From NCBI GenBank assembly GCA_025352585.1, contig JANXTD010000208.1:1-6708 (forward strand): 6,708 nucleotides of DNA, given 5' to 3'. This DNA comes from Fimbriiglobus sp. (GTDB lineage Bacteria > Planctomycetota > Planctomycetia > Gemmatales > Gemmataceae). Shown here one piece after another: positions 1 through 5,610 of the stretch (position 1 is its first letter; the number at the start of each line of letters is the position of its first letter). Both the position numbers and the translations under genes were made by a program. The notes under the pieces were generated by a model that was not told the DNA's origin, ran no database searches, and saw only the letters and a list, made by a program, of their open reading frames with translations.

Positions 1-2853
1 CTCGGTCGCCGCGCGGATTCGGACCGCCCCGGCCGCGTCCGGACGGAGGCCCGCGGGGTCCTTGGAGACAAGGAACTGCCCCATCAGCCCGCCGTCCTCG
101 TGGTTGGCCATGTGGCAGTGGTACATGAACGGCACCGTGTCGCTGGCGAAGTCGTCGAACTTGGCCACGAAGGTCACGGACTCGCTGCGCGGGACGTAGA
201 CGGTGTCCTTCCAGCCCTGCTCGGACGCCGCGACCGGGCCGCCACTGCGCTTCACGATCTTGAACTGCACGTCGTGGATGTGGAAGGTGTGGCCGAAGGT
301 CCGGTCGTTGGTCACCGTCCACGCCTCCACCGCCCCGAGTTTCACGACGTGGTTGACCGTGTGCATGTCGAAGTATTTGGCGTCGAAGGCGAACTCCTTC
401 TCCGCCTGCCCGACGCGGGTGATGCGGAGCGTCCGCCGTCGGGTGACCTCGGCGTCGGTCGGGAACCGGTTGAGCGTCAGCACCCCCGGCAGCTTCGTGA
501 CCGCCCCGGCCGTGGGGGCGACGACGTTGATGTGCAGCAACTCGAAGTCGAGGTCGTTGAGGTCGCTGCCGTTGGGCGGGGACCGGCCCGGCTCGCCGCC
601 GGGGAAGCCGAACGGCTGCCCGGAGTTGAACGCCATCAGGTCGAGCGCGGTGCCGGGCTTGTCGGCCCCCAGATCGACGAGCACCTCGACGCGCTCGCCG
701 ACCATCAGCTTCAGTCGCGTGAGGGGGACGGGCCGGTCCACCAGCCCGCCGTCGGTCGCGAGGAGGTGGAAGGTGCGGCCGTCGCGGAAGCCGAGGTCGT
801 AGCCGCGCTCGATCTCGGCGTTGAGGATTCGGAGACGGACGAGTTGCGCCGGCAGGGCGACCTGGGCGTCGAGCGTGCCGTTCGTGAGCAGGAAGTCGCC
901 GTACTTGTTGCCGTCCCCCTCCGTTCGGAACTGGTCGTCGCGGGAGAAGCGGCGGCTCGTCAGCACCACCGGGATGTCATCGACGCCGTAGGTCCGCGGC
1001 AGCGGCAGCTTGGCCTCGATCGGGTCGCGGACGACGATCAGGCCGCCGGCCCCGTAGGTGATTTGCTTCTGGGTCGCCTCGTGGTGGTGGGGGTGGTACC
1101 AGTAGGTCGCGGCGTTGTTGCGCACGGTGAACGCCGTGGCCCACGTCTGGCCGGGCGCGACGACCTGGTGCGGCCCGCCGTCCGCCGCCGCCGGCAGGTG
1201 CAGGCCGTGCCAGTGGACGGTCGTCGGCTCGCCCAGGTCGTTCTTGACCGCGATCCGCACCTCGTCGCCCCGGTTCAGGACCAGCGTCGGGCCCCAGAAC
1301 CGGGCACCGTTGAAGCCGTAGGTCGCAGTCGTGGCACCGGGCCAGAACGACTTGCTCGATTTGCTCAGCGTCAGATCAAACGACTTGCCCTCCAGGAGCG
1401 GCGGGATCCAGAGGTTCTGGTACTGACGCGACAGTGCCGCCGCGGCCGGCTTCGCCTCGGGCTTCTGCACCGGCGCTGGGGCCGGGGTCGGGGCGTCGGT
1501 CGCGGGGGGGCGGGTGCCCGGCCCCTGGCGGAACGGGCCGTCGCGGACCGCCTTCACCGGCGGCAGGTCTTTCGCCAGCGACTGCAACTTCGCCCCGAGT
1601 CGCGCGGCGACCTCGGGCCGCTTCGTCAGCAGGTCCGACTGCTCGGACGGGTCGGACTTCAGGTCGAACAGCGCGCGCCGGCCGTCCTGGAACTCGATCA
1701 GCTTCCAGTCGCCGTCGATCAGGGCGGTGTCGAACGAGGCGACGAGGAACGGCTCGCGGTCGATCGGCTTGCCCTGGGTGATCGCGGGCCACTGGCTGCG
1801 CCCGTCGAGCCGGGCGTCGCGCGGCAGGGGGACGCCGGCCGCGGCCGCCAGCGTCGGCAGCAGGTCCTGGACGCTGACCGGCTGCTCCGACGCCGCGCCG
1901 GCCGCGACCTTGCCGGGCCAGCGGACCACGGCCGGCGTGCGGACGCCGCCCTCGTAGACCGACCCCTTGCCGAAGCGCAGCGGGGCGTTGCTCGCGCCGT
2001 CGCGGGGGGCCGCGCCGTTGTCCGAGAAGAACACGACGAGCGTGTCGTCCCGCAGGCCCTCGGCGTCGAGTGCGTCGAGCACGCGGCCGATGCCGAGGTC
2101 CATCGCCTCGACGACCGCGGCGTAGAGGCCCGGCTTCTCGCCCTTCGCCTTGTGCTTCGCGACGAGGTCGGCCGGGGCGCTCAGCGGGTCGTGCGGGGCG
2201 TTCAGGCAGACCTGGAGGTAGAACGGCGTCGCCTTGTCGCGGCCCCGGACCCGCCGCACCGCCTCGTCGGCCAGCAGGTACGTCGAGTAGCCCTCCTCGG
2301 TCACGGTCTTGCCGTCGCGCTGCCAGTCGATGCGGCCGTTGCGGCCGGTGTGCCGGAAGTAGTCGACCTCGGCGTTGAGGAAGCCGTAGAAGTGGTCGAA
2401 GCCGTTCTGCTGCGGGGTCGTCGCCTGGCCGGCGTGCCACTTGCCGACGAGGGCCGTCTGGTAGCCGGCGGCCTTGAAGACCGACGGCAGCGTCGGCAGC
2501 CCCTTCGGCATGCCCGGCTCCGCGCCGTGCAGCGCCGACAGCACGTCGAAGCGGCGGGGCATCTGGCCGGTGAGCAGGGCGACGCGCGTCGGGCTGCAAA
2601 CCGGGTAGACGTAGAAGCGGCGCAACTCGGTGCCGTCCCGCGCCAGCGCGTCGAGGTTCGGGGTCGGCATCGCCTTGGCGTGGAAGCCGACGCCGGCCCA
2701 GCCGAGGTCGTCCACGACGACGACGACGACGTTGGGCCGGCCCGGCCCCGCGGCCCCCGCGCCGCGCGGGGCGAGCAGGGCCGACAGCACGGCCAGCGCC
2801 AGCGCCCCGGCGGCGCGGGTTCTCGACCGACAGACCACGGCACGCCAAGTCAT
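1..2853 (-). CDS. Secreted sulfatase–multicopper oxidase fusion (3' end beyond window)
   Basis: Residues 1–951 are visible and in frame throughout. Residues 1–35 form a Sec-type signal peptide: basic start, hydrophobic core LALAVLSALLA, small residues before the mature end. The S1 sulfatase domain spans about 38–435: calcium-binding D48/D49, formylglycine motif C86-S-P-T-R90, G-K138-W-H140, H221 in APHDP, D278/N279 in FSDNG, and K296. A linker (443–475) with nine Pro and nine Ala follows. The oxidase has three cupredoxin domains at about 477–608, 612–780 and 795–930. Its copper ligands are H547/H549 (HWHGL), H587/H589 (YHPHHH), H855/H858/H860 (HTFHIH), and H912-C913-H914 with H918. By family knowledge the first half hydrolyses sulfate esters after Cys-to-formylglycine maturation, and the second oxidises phenols or metal ions with O2. 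The ATG at 2853 has GGAGG 7 nt upstream. Each half is full length; only the extreme C-terminus is missing. Substrates are unknown. Confidence 0.93.
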   Translation of the reverse strand, partial: MTWRAVVCRSRTRAAGALALAVLSALLAPRGAGAAGPGRPNVVVVVVDDLGWAGVGFHAKAMPTPNLDALARDGTELRRFYVYPVCSPTRVALLTGQMPRRFDVLSALHGAEPGMPKGLPTLPSVFKAAGYQTALVGKWHAGQATTPQQNGFDHFYGFLNAEVDYFRHTGRNGRIDWQRDGKTVTEEGYSTYLLADEAVRRVRGRDKATPFYLQVCLNAPHDPLSAPADLVAKHKAKGEKPGLYAAVVEAMDLGIGRVLDALDAEGLRDDTLVVFFSDNGAAPRDGASNAPLRFGKGSVYEGGVRTPAVVRWPGKVAAGAASEQPVSVQDLLPTLAAAAGVPLPRDARLDGRSQWPAITQGKPIDREPFLVASFDTALIDGDWKLIEFQDGRRALFDLKSDPSEQSDLLTKRPEVAARLGAKLQSLAKDLPPVKAVRDGPFRQGPGTRPPATDAPTPAPAPVQKPEAKPAAAALSRQYQNLWIPPLLEGKSFDLTLSKSSKSFWPGATTATYGFNGARFWGPTLVLNRGDEVRIAVKNDLGEPTTVHWHGLHLPAAADGGPHQVVAPGQTWATAFTVRNNAATYWYHPHHHEATQKQITYGAGGLIVVRDPIEAKLPLPRTYGVDDIPVVLTSRRFSRDDQFRTEGDGNKYGDFLLTNGTLDAQVALPAQLVRLRILNAEIERGYDLGFRDGRTFHLLATDGGLVDRPVPLTRLKLMVGERVEVLVDLGADKPGTALDLMAFNSGQPFGFPGGEPGRSPPNGSDLNDLDFELLHINVVAPTAGAVTKLPGVLTLNRFPTDAEVTRRRTLRITRVGQAEKEFAFDAKYFDMHTVNHVVKLGAVEAWTVTNDRTFGHTFHIHDVQFKIVKRSGGPVAASEQGWKDTVYVPRSESVTFVAKFDDFASDTVPFMYHCHMANHEDGGLMGQFLVSKDPAGLRPDAAGAVRIRAATE
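1429..1527 (-). other. Pro/Ala-rich interdomain linker joining sulfatase and oxidase
   Basis: This stretch encodes residues 443–475 of the fusion protein. It has nine prolines and nine alanines in 33 residues, including the alternating run APTPAPAP, and a few charged residues. Such segments are typical of extended, flexible tethers between secreted enzyme modules. No stop codon, ATG, Shine-Dalgarno sequence or signal peptide occurs here. The only near candidates for an oxidase start are GTG codons at V433 and V462, and neither has a purine-rich ribosome binding site before it. That argues against two overlapping or adjacent genes. Confidence 0.85.
2714..2731. repeat. Six tandem ACG units within the sulfatase coding region
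   Basis: The plus strand carries (ACG)6, which in the coding direction reads as repeated GTC codons. It supplies most of the six-valine run (V42–V47) forming the first sulfatase β-strand, just before the calcium-binding D48/D49. Identical codons rather than mixed valine codons make it a small microsatellite. A change of unit number would keep the frame but alter strand length beside the active site. Confidence 0.6.
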
Positions 2854-2860
2854 CGGGTCG

Positions 2861-2865
2861 CCTCC
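2861..2865 (-). promoter_or_regulatory. Ribosome binding site of the sulfatase–oxidase gene
   Basis: In the coding direction this reads GGAGG, separated by 7 nt (CGACCCG) from the ATG at 2853. It is a strong Shine-Dalgarno match at ideal spacing and it fixes the start. The signal peptide begins directly at that ATG, which agrees. Confidence 0.8.
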
Positions 2866-2897
2866 GGGAGTTGCCACCGCCGCCCGCGACCGGGTCG

Positions 2898-2916
2898 CGG
2901 TGACGACAGGTCACCG
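2898..2916. repeat. Perfect 7 bp inverted repeat in the leader of the fusion gene
   Basis: Arms CGGTGAC (2898–2904) and GTCACCG (2910–2916) flank the 5-nt loop GACAG. It lies 45 bp upstream of the sulfatase–oxidase start codon and 33 bp beyond its ribosome binding site. It could be an operator or an RNA hairpin in the 5' leader. No T-run follows it, so it does not look like an intrinsic terminator. Function is not shown by the sequence; a chance 7 bp repeat is possible at this G+C content. Confidence 0.4.
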
Positions 2917-2937
2917 GCCGCGCCCGAGTACCGCCAC

Positions 2938-2958
2938 ATTCGCGCGAATTCCCGCGCG
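2938..2958. repeat. 12 bp palindrome overlapping a CGCGCG inverted repeat
   Basis: ATTCGCGCGAAT (2938–2949) is a perfect 12 bp palindrome with A/T-rich ends. Its central CGCGCG (2941–2946) also pairs with a second CGCGCG at 2953–2958 across a 6-nt loop. It is one of the few spots with A/T bases in the gap upstream of the fusion gene, which makes it a candidate site for a dimeric regulator. This is inference; no known operator is recognised. Confidence 0.35.
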
Positions 2959-2966
2959 TAGTGCCT

Positions 2967-2994
2967 GCGGCGGAGCCGCTGAGGCGAGCCGCCT
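2967..2994. repeat. Two adjacent small hairpins between the lipoprotein and fusion genes
   Basis: GCGGC-GGA-GCCGC (2967–2979) and AGGCG-AGC-CGCCT (2982–2994) are two perfect 5 bp stems with 3-nt loops, 2 nt apart. They begin about 70 bp downstream of the stop codon of the 236-residue lipoprotein. They could form mRNA 3'-end structure for the upstream unit or belong to the leader of the fusion gene. Neither is followed by a T-rich tract in the minus direction, so a classical Rho-independent terminator is not supported. Confidence 0.35.
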
Positions 2995-3066
2995 GCAATA
3001 TCTCCGTGACACGCAGAATGGGCAAGTCGTGAAGCGATTCGGCGGCAGTCAACGCCGGCGGCCCCT

Positions 3067-3777
3067 TTAGCGTCGCCGCAGGGTGGCGGGGTCCAGCCCG
3101 AGCGCCGGCAGGAGCCAGTCGTGCGTCGTGTCGGGGTCGAGGAGGACGCCGCGGCGGGCCATGCGGTCGCGGATGAAGTGGGTCGCGTCGCTCCCGTTGC
3201 CGCAACTGAGGTAGCCGGCCCGGCCGAGCTTGGGGTCGGCGTCGGTCAGGGCGTGGATGCAGTTCGAGCCGTTGCCGCGCCGGCCCGCCTCGCCGACCAG
3301 GTCGAAGCCCTGGTAGCCGACGGTGCCGCCTTCAAGGAATTCGCGGTGGACCCGCAGCCGGCGGTACAACACCGGCTCGACCTCGTAAGGCCCGAAGAGC
3401 GTCACCCGCTGGCCCTGGCCGGTCACCAGCTTCATCGTGGCGGGCAAGTCGAGGTTCACGCCCGGCTCGACGTTAAACCGGAACGGCCGGATCGCCAGCG
3501 TCCGGGGCATCCAGCTCACCGTGTGCGCCTCGGTATCGCCGCCCCCCGCCGGCACGCGGACCAAGGTGCCCCAGGTGTGCGTCAGGACGGCCCGCTTCGG
3601 CACCGACTCCGACCCGAACAGCAGCACGTAGTAGCGCTCGCCGTCCGGCACCGGCTCGGCCTCCAACTCCGCGCGGGTCAAGGCCGCGGCCGGCGACGGC
3701 GGCCGCTTCAGCAGCGGCAGTTGGCAGCCGCCCAGCGACCCCACCAGGAACAGGTTCAAGAATGTGGCACGCGACAT
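3067..3777 (-). CDS. Lipoprotein of unknown function, 236 residues
   Basis: I recognise no named family. The N-terminus is a lipoprotein signal: hydrophobic residues 6–16 end in the lipobox L-G-G-C18, so the mature protein should be lipid-anchored outside the cytoplasmic membrane. A Pro-rich tether (about 21–45) leads into a compact domain. Its features are YYVLLFG (49–55), HTWG (67–70), TVSWMP (86–91), a β-rich stretch with VEPGVNLDL (103–111), SNCIHAL (171–177), C192, H200, and HDWLLPALGLDP near the end. C173 and C192 could form a disulfide, or C173 with H175 or H200 could be catalytic; this is a guess. The gene starts 45 bp after the 138-residue lipoprotein gene. The ATG at 3777 lacks a strong Shine-Dalgarno sequence (CCGGGT just before it), but the signal peptide supports this start. 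The stop is TAA. Confidence 0.88.
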   Translation of the reverse strand: MSRATFLNLFLVGSLGGCQLPLLKRPPSPAAALTRAELEAEPVPDGERYYVLLFGSESVPKRAVLTHTWGTLVRVPAGGGDTEAHTVSWMPRTLAIRPFRFNVEPGVNLDLPATMKLVTGQGQRVTLFGPYEVEPVLYRRLRVHREFLEGGTVGYQGFDLVGEAGRRGNGSNCIHALTDADPKLGRAGYLSCGNGSDATHFIRDRMARRGVLLDPDTTHDWLLPALGLDPATLRRR

Positions 3778-3822
3778 ACCCGGAATATCGTCGGCCGGCG
3801 GCGCGGGGCATCAACCCAACTC

Positions 3823-4239
3823 TCAGCGTCGGCCCGCCTCGGCGATTTCGCGCAAGGTGACGCCGGGGGACGGCCGGTGGCTGGGCAGCGTCGTGAACAG
3901 GACGATGCTGTCGAGGTCGCCGGCGACGGTCGCGGGGAACTCGTACTCGCCGTCCACCGGCACGCCCCGCGGTGCCCCCGGCAGCGTGAGCACCCACCGC
4001 GCCGCCGGGTCGGCGAGTTCGTAGACGCGCAGGGTCCGCCGGTCGGGGTCGTAGTCGAGGCGGCTCACGTCAGGCTTGGCCGACTCCGCCTGGGCGTCCG
4101 GCCCCGCCGGCGGCTCCGGCGGCGTGCGGATCGCCAACGCCTCCGGGGCGTGGCCGTCGGCCGGCGCGCCCCGCGGCGACGCCTCGCAGCCGGCCAGGAT
4201 CAGGGTCACGAGGCCGAGAAGCGTCCGTGTCGGGGTCAT
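3823..4239 (-). CDS. Small lipoprotein of unknown function, 138 residues
   Basis: I recognise no family. Residues 1–18 are a lipoprotein signal peptide: R5, hydrophobic core LLGLVTLIL, lipobox L-A-G-C18. Residues 19–57 form a Pro/Ala/Glu-rich tether. Residues 58–138 look like a small domain of β-strands, with LDYDPDRRTLRVYEL, RWVLTLPG, VDGEYEFPATV and DSIVLFTTLP, ending in the short helix TLREIAEAG. There is no cysteine after C18 and no obvious catalytic cluster, so a binding or structural role is more likely than an enzyme; this is inference. The start ATG is preceded by GGAGG with a 10-nt spacer. The gene begins 42 bp after the serpin stop codon and ends 45 bp before the next lipoprotein, suggesting one transcript. 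Confidence 0.87.
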   Translation of the reverse strand: MTPTRTLLGLVTLILAGCEASPRGAPADGHAPEALAIRTPPEPPAGPDAQAESAKPDVSRLDYDPDRRTLRVYELADPAARWVLTLPGAPRGVPVDGEYEFPATVAGDLDSIVLFTTLPSHRPSPGVTLREIAEAGRR

Positions 4240-4249
4240 GGCGGGCGTC

Positions 4250-4254
4250 CCTCC
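4250..4254 (-). promoter_or_regulatory. Ribosome binding site of the 138-residue lipoprotein
   Basis: Reads GGAGG (GGAGGG with the next base) in the coding direction, 9–10 nt before the ATG at 4239. It sits inside the 42 bp gap after the serpin stop, as expected for translation of a downstream gene on a shared mRNA. Confidence 0.7.
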
Positions 4255-4281
4255 GGGAGCCGAGGAGAAGGTGCTGCCGTT

Positions 4282-5514
4282 TTACGGCTTCGCCACGCGC
4301 CCGGCGAAGAGGATCGCCTGCGTCGCGTCATCGACGATCAGGAACAGGAACGGCCGGTCGGCCCGAATCACCATGACCTGCGGTGTGCTCTTCAATGTCA
4401 TCTCCACCGCAGTTGCGGCCGCCGCCACCGTGCCTTGCTCATCGACTTCGACGACCGCCTCGTGGACCACAGCCCCGATGAACAACTTGTTCTGGTCGGT
4501 CATGCCGCTGAAGTCGGCCTTGTCCGCGTCGAACGCCAGCGGCATTCCCATCGCCTGCAACGCCTCGCCGAGCCGCGACTTCCCCGTCGCCTTGAACTTG
4601 GGCAGCGTTAGCGCGACCTCGCCGGTGTGCAGCCCCGCACGCCACTTCGCCACCTGCTCCGCAGTCAACTTCGCCTCGACGGCGGCGAGGCCGGCCACGT
4701 CGTCGGGGACGACCAGCAGCATCGACTTGGTGTCGCCGCGGTACGGCAGCCGCACCACCTTGACGCCGTCGCCCTCAAAGAACGCCGCCGGCGCGGTGCG
4801 GCTCATCATCCGCGCCGGGGCCGTCTCGGTCGGCGTGACGTGGAACTTGCCGTCGGTCGTGTCCCGCGGCTTGAACTCGTTGAGCCACGCCCCCTTGAAG
4901 TAGATCGCGTTCGTGAGCACGAGCCGGGTATAGCTGCTCAACACGCCGTCGGGGATCAGTTCGGGAATCTTGCCCCTGGTCTGCTCGCCGACCCAGCCGT
5001 TGATGGTCTTGCGCGACCCCTCGGTGTCGGCGACGTAATCGACCTCGCGCAGCCCGGCCCCGTAGTTCGCCTGCGTGAGTGCCAGGAACTCCGGCTTGAA
5101 CCCGTAGCCGCGCTGGCCCCACAGGGCGTTGGCGACGTTGAACTCCGGCTGGCCCTTCGAGCCGTCGCCCTTGAGCCGCCACGCCAGGTGGGCCTGCGCC
5201 GGGTGGACCCGCTCGCCCAACGGCGTGAAGCCGAGCACCTTGGTCATCTCGGCCGCCGTGTCGCCGCGCGCCCCGGCGTAGGTCATCGCCAGCGCCGCGG
5301 AGACGCTGTAAGGCGAGCAGACGACGTTGCCCGGCTCCGCGGCGAGCTTCTTGTACAAGTCGATGGCGAAGGCGTTGCCGCCCTCGACGAGCGCCTTGGC
5401 GTCCGCGTCCGACACGGGCACCGGCGGCGCGGCCGGCGGCTCCGGGGCGGGCGAGGTGCAACCGGACACTGCCAGGACTGCGACGGCGGCCAATGTTTTG
5501 AAGATTCGCGTCAC
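4282..5514 (-). CDS. Lipid-anchored serpin, predicted inhibitor of trypsin-like proteases
   Basis: This is a full-length serpin of 410 residues. Residues 1–19 are a lipoprotein signal (hydrophobic LAAVAVLAV, lipobox V-S-G-C19), then a Pro/Ala tether to about residue 35. The serpin fold follows, with NVVCSPYSVSAALAM (helix B region), GKIPELIP, LVLTNAIYFKGAW (strand 3A region) and the C-terminal RPFLFLI. The reactive loop has an inhibitory hinge: E359-Q-G-T, then four small alanines and T368. Counting from G361 as P15 puts P1 at K375 and P1' at S376, which predicts trypsin-like targets. By family knowledge such loops trap proteases as covalent complexes. The start is GTG, with GAGGT 5 nt upstream and the signal peptide directly after it; the nearest upstream ATG (5549) is out of frame. 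It is the first gene of the likely operon. The target protease is unknown. Confidence 0.95.
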   Translation of the reverse strand: MTRIFKTLAAVAVLAVSGCTSPAPEPPAAPPVPVSDADAKALVEGGNAFAIDLYKKLAAEPGNVVCSPYSVSAALAMTYAGARGDTAAEMTKVLGFTPLGERVHPAQAHLAWRLKGDGSKGQPEFNVANALWGQRGYGFKPEFLALTQANYGAGLREVDYVADTEGSRKTINGWVGEQTRGKIPELIPDGVLSSYTRLVLTNAIYFKGAWLNEFKPRDTTDGKFHVTPTETAPARMMSRTAPAAFFEGDGVKVVRLPYRGDTKSMLLVVPDDVAGLAAVEAKLTAEQVAKWRAGLHTGEVALTLPKFKATGKSRLGEALQAMGMPLAFDADKADFSGMTDQNKLFIGAVVHEAVVEVDEQGTVAAAATAVEMTLKSTPQVMVIRADRPFLFLIVDDATQAILFAGRVAKP

Positions 5515-5519
5515 GAGGC

Positions 5520-5524
5520 ACCTC
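5520..5524 (-). promoter_or_regulatory. Ribosome binding site deciding the serpin GTG start
   Basis: Reads GAGGT in the coding direction, 5 nt before the GTG at 5514. It supports GTG initiation, since the only nearby ATG upstream (5549–5547) is in another frame. Confidence 0.65.
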
Positions 5525-5552
5525 GGTTCGCACGGTGAGAGGACAGCATGGT

Positions 5553-5594
5553 AACGCCAATCGGCCCCGGTTCCTTACGCCGATTCGGGGCGTT
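5553..5594. repeat. Long imperfect inverted repeat between the divergent serpin and acylase genes
   Basis: The left arm AACGCCAATCGG (5553–5564) pairs with CCGATT (5580–5585) and GGCGTT (5589–5594), 12 bp in all, with a 3-nt bulge CGG (5586–5588) and a 15-nt loop. A competing perfect 6 bp pairing exists inside it (GCCCCG at 5564–5569 with CGGGGC at 5586–5591). It occupies the middle of the 96 bp divergent spacer, starting 38 bp upstream of the serpin start and ending 16 bp before the acylase start. This position fits an operator shared by both genes. Function is inferred from position and symmetry only. Confidence 0.45.
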
Positions 5595-5610
5595 TCCCTA
5601 AACCGAGTCC

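Larger units (their letters stand above)
2854..3066. other. 213 bp intergenic region upstream of the sulfatase–oxidase gene
   Basis: This is the longest non-coding stretch in the window. It holds the ribosome binding site of the fusion gene and the inverted repeats listed separately, and it probably contains the promoter. On the minus strand I see a TTGACT (3052–3047), but no convincing -10 box lies 16–18 nt after it, so no promoter is called. It is much longer than the 42 and 45 bp gaps between the upstream genes, which suggests that the fusion gene is at least partly transcribed independently. Confidence 0.5.
5515..5610. promoter_or_regulatory. 96 bp divergent spacer, probable two-way promoter region
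   Basis: Both the serpin (minus) and the acylase (plus) must be transcribed from within or across this spacer, since they diverge and no other non-coding sequence lies upstream of either. It includes the serpin ribosome binding site and the inverted repeat at 5553–5594. I see no convincing -35/-10 pair on either strand, so exact promoters are not placed. Confidence 0.5.

Noticed and set aside
1380..1560. Two separate adjacent genes (sulfatase, then oxidase) instead of a fusion
   Set aside because: There is no stop in the frame, no ATG, no ribosome binding site before the GTG codons at V433 and V462, and no second signal peptide. Two genes would need all these to be lost at once.
100..2961. 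A 953-codon open frame on the plus strand opposite the sulfatase–oxidase gene
   Set aside because: It is codon-aligned antisense to the real gene. In G+C-rich genes TTA, CTA and TCA codons are rare, so the opposite frame stays open. Its translation is low-complexity Arg/Val/Gly-rich sequence without any family motif.
2967..2994. Rho-independent terminator after the 236-residue lipoprotein
   Set aside because: The stems are only 5 bp and no T-run follows in the direction of transcription.
1376..3205. A 609-codon minus-strand frame overlapping the sulfatase
   Set aside because: It is a shifted frame full of Arg, Gly and Pro, with no motifs, while the adjacent frame gives every sulfatase motif in order.
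3121..4611. A 496-codon plus-strand frame opposite the lipoproteins and serpin
   Set aside because: It runs antisense across three genes and both gaps between them. Its product is Arg/His-rich with no recognisable domain; the minus-strand genes have lipoboxes, ribosome binding sites and, for the serpin, family motifs.
4627..5538. Plus-strand and alternative minus-strand frames across the serpin
   Set aside because: The serpin frame is unambiguous. The others are Arg-rich shadows.
5515..5600. Extracytoplasmic-sigma-type promoter (GGAAC followed by CGTT) upstream of the serpin on the minus strand
   Set aside because: The spacing between the two elements (about 13 nt) is too short for the known consensus, and the bases are within the inverted repeat, so the match is probably chance.
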